A stretch of 64,000 nucleotides of DNA from Phycisphaeraceae bacterium (GTDB lineage: Bacteria > Planctomycetota > Phycisphaerae > Phycisphaerales > UBA1924), in contig JAHBWV010000001.1 in the NCBI GenBank assembly GCA_019636845.1, positions 3,286,001-3,350,000 on the forward strand, in the 5' to 3' direction. The notes beneath the pieces are model-generated. The model saw nothing but the letters and a program-made list of their open reading frames with translations, searched no databases and had not been told where the DNA came from. Shown in pieces: positions 61,427 through 64,000 of the stretch (position 1 is the stretch's first letter; each line of letters starts with the position of its first letter). Both the position numbers and the translations under genes were made by a program.

Positions 61427-63617
61427 TGAAAGCGGATTGGACGAACAGCGCCAATCGCTGCTTGCCGAGATTGCCGGCGTCCGTAAGCAGTTCGGCGACA
61501 TTCTCCAGCGAAGGAGCCACCTTCCCGCAGTGGCCCGTGTTGTACTCAAAAAAGAAGCGTTGGCGAAAAGCCACCGCCCTACACACCTATTCGAGAAGGA
61601 TTCGTGTCCCATCATTGGCGGCGAAGACTTCGGACACCTCCTTGTCAGCGTGACGAACACGGGACTGGCCGCACTAGAGAAAGATGTAGCTCGGGGCACC
61701 ACTGCCGACCTGAAAGCCGACGTCTCAACGTTGCGACGAATCGAGCCGTACACCGCTGACGACGCGGCCGGGGATGGTGGCGTTGCTGCGCTTCAACGAC
61801 TCGTGGCGGAAAGGCGTCCCGAGCAGATCCGACTCCGACTTTTCAAGCATGGGCGAAGCCGGGCGGACGGGGCGATCTTCGAAGAACTGCTCGCGTTGGC
61901 ACAATCGCTGAAACTCGAAATCCCCGAGTCGCTTCCGTACTTATCTGAACTCCGTATGTTCCGCATTCGCGGAGTCACGGCTGACGCCATCCCTGCTTTG
62001 GCAAGCTTCGTCGGCACGCAATCCATTGGGCTGGTACCGGAGTTCGAGGTCACAGCCCAGTACGTTCCTGTCGGGCAACTGAAGGAAGCGGATTTTCCTG
62101 CGCCGAGTCCCGGAGTCGAGTATCCGGTGGTCGGCGTCATCGATTCGGGGACGGACCCCGCGAACCCCCTGCTGCAAGCTTGGGTGGTTGACCGGGACGA
62201 AGAGGACGTCCCTCGCGCCGACCAAGACAACGCACATGGCAGCTTTGTCGCCGGACTCATCGCTAACGGGTTTTACCTGAACCACAAAGACCCCCAGTTC
62301 CCGCGCACCCAGTGTCGAATCGTCGATGTGGTTGCAGTGCCGAAGCGGACAACGCCGCTCAGGGAAGACGATCTGCTCAATACCATCCGGCGCGCTGTCA
62401 GGAAGTACCCGGATGTGCGAGTATGGAACCTCTCGCTCAGCCGAAAGGACAAGGTTTGCTGCGATGACGCGTTCTCTGAGTTCGGCATGGAACTTGACAA
62501 GATACAGCAGGAGTTCGATGTAACGTTCGTCTCCTGCGCTGGTAACTTTCAGGAGCTTCCGCTGCGAGGTTGGCCTCCCGAGGATCTGGGTGAGCGAGAT
62601 CGCATCCACCCTCCGGCCGACTCCGCGCTGGGTATCTCCGTCGGCGCAGTCGCGCATGTGGATCGCCCGAGTTCTCGAGTTAGGCCCCGCGACCCCTCGC
62701 CTTTCTCGCGGCGCGGTCCAGGAGCGGCATTTCTGCCCAAGCCCGAAGTTGGCCACGTTGGAGGTAACTGCGACGGGCAGCTGAACTACCGACAGGTTGG
62801 CGTACTCTCCCTAAGTACGAACCGGCAGGTGTGTGAGGCGATTGGGACGAGCTTTTCTACGCCAATCGTAGCTTCTATTCTGGCGAACATCCGGTCAGGC
62901 GCCGCTACGCCAGTATCTCGAACGCTGGCAAAGGCGCTTCTAGTGCACTCGGCTGCGCTCGGTCACGGACCTATCGATGCCGCCGAACTGCGATACCGCG
63001 GATTCGGAGTACCTGGCGATCCGAGCGATGTGCTCACATGTCCTCCGTGGCAGGCTACGTTGATCTTCGAGCCTGAGTTGCAACCCAGCAAGAAGGTTTT
63101 CGCGCGTGCGGACTTTCCCATTCCGCAGTGCTTCCGTCGTCCCGACGGACGCGTTGAAGGCGAGTTCCTAATGACGCTTGTGTACGACCCACCGCTGAAC
63201 CCGAGTGCCGGTGCGGAGTATTGCCAAACGAACGTCGATGTGTCGCTGGGCACCTATGACGTAGGGAAGGAAGGCAAACCCGCGCACGAGAGCAAGATCC
63301 CCTTAGAGCCCCGCGACTACAGCAAACTGTACGAGCAGCATCTGCTGGAGCATGGATTCAAATGGTCGCCGGTAAAGGTGTACCGTAACACGCTGTCAGC
63401 AACTGGAGGTCAGAGGTGGCGCCTTATGCTGAATCTTCTGTACCGCGCTACGGTACCGACCGCTGAGCCGCAGCGGGCTGCGCTCGTGGTCACGCTCATT
63501 GATCCATCTCGACAGAAGCCGGTGTACGACGAGGTGGTGAGGGCGATGCGGACCTCGGGATGGTCTACTGTCGACCTTCAGGTAAGCCCGCGACTTCAGA
63601 CGCGTGGACGTAACTAA
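61326..63617 (+). CDS. ietS: Subtilisin-like serine protease (S8) of an IetAS-type module
   Basis: The 763-residue protein has a complete subtilase triad: Asp273 in VVGVIDSGTD, His304 in DNAHGSFVAGLIA and Ser509 in EAIGTSFSTPIVAS. The oxyanion Asn is in FVSCAGNF. An N-terminal region of ~260 residues precedes the protease (no signal peptide, so probably cytoplasmic), and a C-terminal region of ~200 residues follows, beta-rich in part. The start at ATG 61326 (or 61317) lies inside ietA, so the pair is coupled. GC is lower than in neighbours, suggesting transfer. The chain is expected to be toxic when released from its ATPase partner. Confidence 0.85.
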   Translation: MASNERRLPIKVVLTQDEDLRQKRPGGSARKVFDESGLDEQRQSLLAEIAGVRKQFGDILQRRSHLPAVARVVLKKEALAKSHRPTHLFEKDSCPIIGGEDFGHLLVSVTNTGLAALEKDVARGTTADLKADVSTLRRIEPYTADDAAGDGGVAALQRLVAERRPEQIRLRLFKHGRSRADGAIFEELLALAQSLKLEIPESLPYLSELRMFRIRGVTADAIPALASFVGTQSIGLVPEFEVTAQYVPVGQLKEADFPAPSPGVEYPVVGVIDSGTDPANPLLQAWVVDRDEEDVPRADQDNAHGSFVAGLIANGFYLNHKDPQFPRTQCRIVDVVAVPKRTTPLREDDLLNTIRRAVRKYPDVRVWNLSLSRKDKVCCDDAFSEFGMELDKIQQEFDVTFVSCAGNFQELPLRGWPPEDLGERDRIHPPADSALGISVGAVAHVDRPSSRVRPRDPSPFSRRGPGAAFLPKPEVGHVGGNCDGQLNYRQVGVLSLSTNRQVCEAIGTSFSTPIVASILANIRSGAATPVSRTLAKALLVHSAALGHGPIDAAELRYRGFGVPGDPSDVLTCPPWQATLIFEPELQPSKKVFARADFPIPQCFRRPDGRVEGEFLMTLVYDPPLNPSAGAEYCQTNVDVSLGTYDVGKEGKPAHESKIPLEPRDYSKLYEQHLLEHGFKWSPVKVYRNTLSATGGQRWRLMLNLLYRATVPTAEPQRAALVVTLIDPSRQKPVYDEVVRAMRTSGWSTVDLQVSPRLQTRGRN

Positions 63618-63642
63618 ACCAAGCACCACATTCACTTGCACC

Positions 63643-63668
63643 TCGGCAGGGGTCCCCGCCGCCCCTGC
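63643..63668 (+). terminator. Hairpin downstream of ietS
   Basis: GGCAGGGG (63643-63650) pairs with CCCCTGCC (63661-63668) 25 bases after the ietS stop. No U-tract follows, so termination by this stem is plausible but unproven. Confidence 0.5.
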
Positions 63669-63952
63669 CTCAGGCCGCCGCCAACCTCGGCGCGCTCACA
63701 TCAGCCCCCGCCTCCGCCCCGCATCACCATCCCCGCACTCCTGTCGCACGATCTCTGGCGGCCCACCGGGCCGCGCCGCTCTCCGCTGCGGAGCAGCGAG
63801 CGATGGTTGCCAGGGGTCAGCCCGCGCCTCGCGGGCGCAACCCCTGGAAAGTGACCCACCTCTCACCCCTTCCGCGCCTTGCCCCATTCCTTACTCTCCT
63901 GTCACCGAAGGTGACACAACCCAAGTGCTTCCGGCTTCTGGCTTTCGCCTTC

Positions 63953-63985
63953 GGGGGTGCAGGGGGCAGAGCCCCCTGCGCCGCA
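63953..63985. repeat. REP-like palindromic repeat, copy 3
   Basis: The segment GGGGGTGCAGGGGGCAGAGC followed by CCCCTGCGCCGCA is nearly identical to copy 2 at 56914-56950, with a GCAGGGGGC...GCCCCCTGC stem. Confidence 0.78.
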
Positions 63986-64000
63986 TCCTCCCCACTTCGC

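Larger units (their letters stand above)
63618..64000. other. Repeat-rich flank after the IetAS module
   Basis: The 383 bases to the end of the window contain no supported gene; the small ORFs are Pro/Arg-rich shadows. Several hairpins are crowded here, including the one at 63643-63668, a CTCCGCTGCGGAG stem around 63780-63795, GTCACC-GAA-GGTGAC at 63901-63915 and the REP-like repeat at 63953-63985. Confidence 0.6.

Noticed and set aside
63636..63854. Small Pro/Arg-rich ORF after ietS
   Set aside because: It covers hairpins and has no ribosome site or conserved features.
1..64000. tRNA, rRNA, CRISPR arrays and insertion sequences
   Set aside because: Gaps between genes were scanned by eye for TPsiC-arm-like sequences, regular spaced repeats and transposase reading frames; none was convincing. 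A covariance-model scan could still reveal small RNAs.

Overview
The window is 64 kb of GC-rich, tightly packed chromosome, most likely from a planctomycete of the Phycisphaerae/Phycisphaerales type. This is inferred from several things: secreted proteins ending in dockerin-like Asp/Asn-rich motifs with DFLDF-type helices, a prepilin-like protein with an HX-DG-type C-terminus, a TIGR03790-type protein, a GH95-like glycosidase, several sulfotransferases, very GC-rich codon use and divided flagellar gene sets. No rRNA, tRNA, CRISPR array or insertion sequence was found. The genes are ordinary chromosomal ones apart from two GC-poorer blocks.

Layout. 1-9.3 kb holds housekeeping genes: manA, rimO and trmL, a cysteine-free thioredoxin-fold protein, and the yidC-mnmE pair. 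9.3-16.3 kb holds clpS, a stand-alone MshEN-type protein, a sulfotransferase, a secreted glycosidase and a secreted beta-propeller/dockerin protein. 16.3-18.9 kb is a motility block (flgM, then motA-motB). 19-22.8 kb holds envelope proteins: a SPOR-like protein, a decayed metallo-beta-lactamase fold, and divergent apbE and SUMF1-type genes. 22.8-24.2 kb is a GC-poor three-gene cassette of unknown function. 24.3-29.2 kb has glycyl-tRNA synthetase, a hydrolase and a Phd/ParE toxin-antitoxin pair.

29.3-33.9 kb encodes a giant Maf-type flagellin glycosyltransferase fused to a nucleotidyltransferase-like and a cysteine-less radical-SAM/SPASM-like domain. It is translationally coupled to a CMP-sugar synthetase. 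An orphan beta-class DNA methyltransferase, a TIGR03790 protein, DUF167-mntR, a STAS protein, a sulfotransferase-like protein, DUF502, hpf, ptsN, ptsH and an envelope block (DUF3313 lipoprotein, LolA-like protein, 901-residue TPR/peptidase-MA protein) follow to 46 kb. 46-57 kb carries a prepilin-like protein, a sulfotransferase, a DNA glycosylase, a glutamine amidotransferase, a PfkB kinase, a chloroperoxidase-type hydrolase, and two unrecognised proteins. 57-60 kb is cysS and sucD.

The most striking region is 60.1-63.7 kb: an AAA+ ATPase/subtilase pair of the IetAS type (known as a plasmid-competition and anti-phage module). It has lower GC, its own promoter, a palindrome over the -35 box, and a flank dense in hairpins and repeats. 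A near-identical palindrome lies inside the cysS reading frame 1.5 kb away, where it encodes an apparent in-frame insertion.
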